Below the pieces are notes generated by a model that was given only the letters and a program-made list of their open reading frames with translations, searched no databases and was not told where the DNA came from. A stretch of DNA of 8,189 bases, taken from assembly GCA_018241165.1 (NCBI GenBank), contig JAFEEK010000053.1, positions 1 through 8,189 on the forward strand, given 5' to 3'. Both the position numbers and the translations under genes were made by a program. Source of the stretch: Pseudomonadota bacterium. Its GTDB lineage: Bacteria > Pseudomonadota > Gammaproteobacteria > Xanthomonadales > Rhodanobacteraceae. Shown here piece by piece: positions 7,196-8,189 of this stretch. The first letter of the stretch is position 1. Each line of letters starts with the position of its first letter.

Positions 7196-7908
7196 GCACC
7201 CAGGCCGCCAAGTTGCTCAGTATGATCCTGGCCGGGGCGTGCGGCGTGTTCGTGCTGCTTGCCATCGCGATGCAGTTCGGGTTTGGCCGCGGCTATACCT
7301 GGTTGCAACCCGACGTCGATTCGACCGGTATAGCCAGCGTCGCCATCGACCGTACTGCGTTCAAACTGCCACCGGAAACGCAGTTTGCCGATACCACGGC
7401 GCGACCGCTGTTCAACGACGACCGCAAGCCGACGCCGGAAGCGCCCGATTCGCCCGACACGCCGCCGCCGCCGCAGGTACCGCTCAATATCGCCCTGACC
7501 GGCATCATCCTCACCCCCCAGGTGAATCTGGCGATGGTGCACGACAAGCTCAAGAACAGGGATCTGGCGCTGAAAGAAGGCATGCCGATGGAAGGCGACC
7601 AGGGCGGCTGGACGCTGACCAAGATCAATCCGCGCAGCGCGATCTTCCGCGAAACCTCCGGAGAAGAGGTCGAAGTGGAACTGTCCACCGCTGTTGCCAG
7701 TCCAAACCCGGTCGCGCATGCTCCGGGCGGGCCAGCGCCGCAACGTCCGCCGGGGCAAGTTGCGCCGCCGCCGGCGCAACCGGTAGCGGGCCCGGCACAG
7801 AACGAGCAGTCGCAGGCCTTGCAGCGGCGCATCGAGGAACGTCGCGCGCAGATGCGCGAAGAAGCCGAGCGCTTGCGCCGGGAAAAAGCCGAAAGTAAGC
7901 AGCAGTAA
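7192..7908 (+). CDS. gspN: GspC-like coupling protein, GspN/XpsN type
   Basis: Inner-membrane-anchored periplasmic protein expected to connect the GspL/GspM platform to the secretin GspD, the job done by GspC in classical systems and XpsN in Xanthomonas. It has 238 residues. A single membrane helix (about 8-30) is followed by a linker. A GspC-like homology region opens with TTARPLFNDDRKP (68-80), continues through a Pro-rich spacer with four prolines in a row (91-94), then LNIALTGIILTPQVNLAMV (98-116), LALKEGMPMEGDQGGWTL (125-142) and INPRSAIFRETSGEEVEVEL (145-164). There is no PDZ domain; instead a Pro/Ala/Gly-rich stretch (170-203) leads to a highly charged Arg/Glu helix (207-235) that could form a coiled coil. 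The name follows the Xps convention; it is unrelated to the classical GspN of Klebsiella-type operons. ATG 7192 overlaps the gspM stop and follows AAGAAGG at 7181-7187. Confidence 0.85.
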   Translation: MSTQAAKLLSMILAGACGVFVLLAIAMQFGFGRGYTWLQPDVDSTGIASVAIDRTAFKLPPETQFADTTARPLFNDDRKPTPEAPDSPDTPPPPQVPLNIALTGIILTPQVNLAMVHDKLKNRDLALKEGMPMEGDQGGWTLTKINPRSAIFRETSGEEVEVELSTAVASPNPVAHAPGGPAPQRPPGQVAPPPAQPVAGPAQNEQSQALQRRIEERRAQMREEAERLRREKAESKQQ

Positions 7909-7932
7909 CCGTCACGGAGCGTTACACGTGTA
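7905..7932 (+). promoter_or_regulatory. gspD ribosome site with overlapping inverted repeats
   Basis: The gspN-gspD gap and its edges hold two symmetries. GTAAC at 7905-7909 can pair with GTTAC at 7921-7925, placing the likely Shine-Dalgarno CGGAG (7915-7919) in the loop. The perfect 10-base palindrome TACACGTGTA (7923-7932) contains the GTG start codon (7928-7930). These could tune secretin translation or be chance; the ribosome site itself, eight bases before GTG, is credible. Confidence 0.4.
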
Positions 7933-8189
7933 TTTGAGACCTTCGATCATTTTCGTTTCGCTGTTCGCAGCCGCGATGGCCGGATGCGCCACGCTGGGTG
8001 CGGATCACGAATTCAGTCGTGACATCGCCTCGTCGAGCACGCGAACGGCACAACTGCCGGCCAGCAAGATCAATGACGAGGCGCCGATCAAGATCGATAC
8101 GGACGACAAGTCGCATAAGGCGACCGAAGCCAAGATCGAGCCGGGCTCGGGTCAGTTCATCAATGAAGCGATTGCGCGCGAGCCGGTGA
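7928..8189 (+). CDS. gspD: Type II secretion secretin GspD, lipoprotein type (3' partial)
   Basis: Start of the outer-membrane secretin channel; only the first 87 codons lie in the window and the frame is open to its end. GTG 7928 is the likely start (CGGAG at 7915-7919, eight-base spacing); TTG 7934 is a weaker alternative. A hydrophobic signal peptide (YLRPSIIFVSLFAAAMAG) ends in a lipobox-like MAGC, so Cys20 should be lipidated after signal peptidase II cleavage. Met at -3 is less usual than Leu. Ala follows the Cys, which fits sorting to the outer membrane. The next ~45 residues are polar and linker-like, and GSGQFINEAIAREP near the end resembles the sequence just before the N0 domain of XpsD-type secretins. 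The secretin core is outside the window, so the assignment rests on the operon position, the lipoprotein signal (known for XpsD) and this short match. Confidence 0.8.
   Translation, partial: MYLRPSIIFVSLFAAAMAGCATLGADHEFSRDIASSSTRTAQLPASKINDEAPIKIDTDDKSHKATEAKIEPGSGQFINEAIAREPV

Noticed and set aside
7462..7473. CCG codon run in gspN as a possible microsatellite
   Set aside because: Only four Pro codons in a row, within a Pro-rich linker. This is too short to suggest phase variation.
7998..8189. Short + strand frame of 63 codons at the 3' end
   Set aside because: It is out of frame with the gspD lipoprotein start and gives an Arg/Ser-rich product. The gspD frame has a signal peptide, a lipobox and a ribosome site.
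1..8189. Search for mobile elements, tRNA/rRNA, CRISPR arrays or a novel system embedded in the operon
   Set aside because: The window is filled end to end with T2SS genes in one direction. There are no long repeats, no insertion sequence ends and no non-coding stretch longer than 19 bases.

Overview
The window is a compact run of genes, all on the + strand, encoding a type II secretion system (T2SS) in the order gspE-F-G-H-I-J-K-L-M-N-D. It opens inside gspE and ends inside gspD. The high GC content and several traits fit the Xps-type T2SS of the Xanthomonadales (Lysobacterales; Xanthomonas, Rhodanobacter or Dyella relatives). These traits are the gene order, with a gspN-like gene in place of a classical gspC next to gspD, a subtype-b GspM, a GspL with PilM/PilN-like character, and a lipoprotein secretin. 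The taxon is an inference from gene order and protein style; no marker gene is present.

Layout: 1-1191 is the assembly ATPase GspE (5' end missing); 1191-2408 the inner-membrane platform protein GspF; 2416-2850 the major pseudopilin GspG; 2855-5404 the four minor pseudopilins GspH, I, J and K that build the pseudopilus tip; 5401-7195 the platform proteins GspL and GspM; 7192-7908 a GspC-like coupling protein (GspN/XpsN type); and from 7928 the outer-membrane secretin GspD, of which only the lipoprotein signal and first ~67 mature residues are inside the window. There is essentially no intergenic DNA: most junctions are 1-, 4- or 17-base overlaps, and the largest gap is 19 bases before gspD. 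No promoter or terminator is visible, so the genes are probably read as one transcript that starts upstream and ends downstream.

Together the genes form one machine. GspE hydrolyses ATP at the cytoplasmic face of GspF/L/M. This drives addition of GspG subunits under a GspH/I/J/K tip. The GspN (GspC-like) protein links the platform to the GspD secretin, through which folded exoproteins leave the periplasm. The prepilin peptidase (GspO/PilD) that must cleave the five pseudopilins is not in the window.

I see no undescribed system, mobile element, RNA gene or CRISPR array. The points worth a second look are variations on a known machine: a cysteine-free GspE lacking the usual zinc-binding motif, a GspG without the usual proline at mature position 22, a GspC-like protein with a charged helical tail where a PDZ domain is often found, a secretin that is its own lipoprotein, and possible RNA structures upstream of gspG and at the gspD start.
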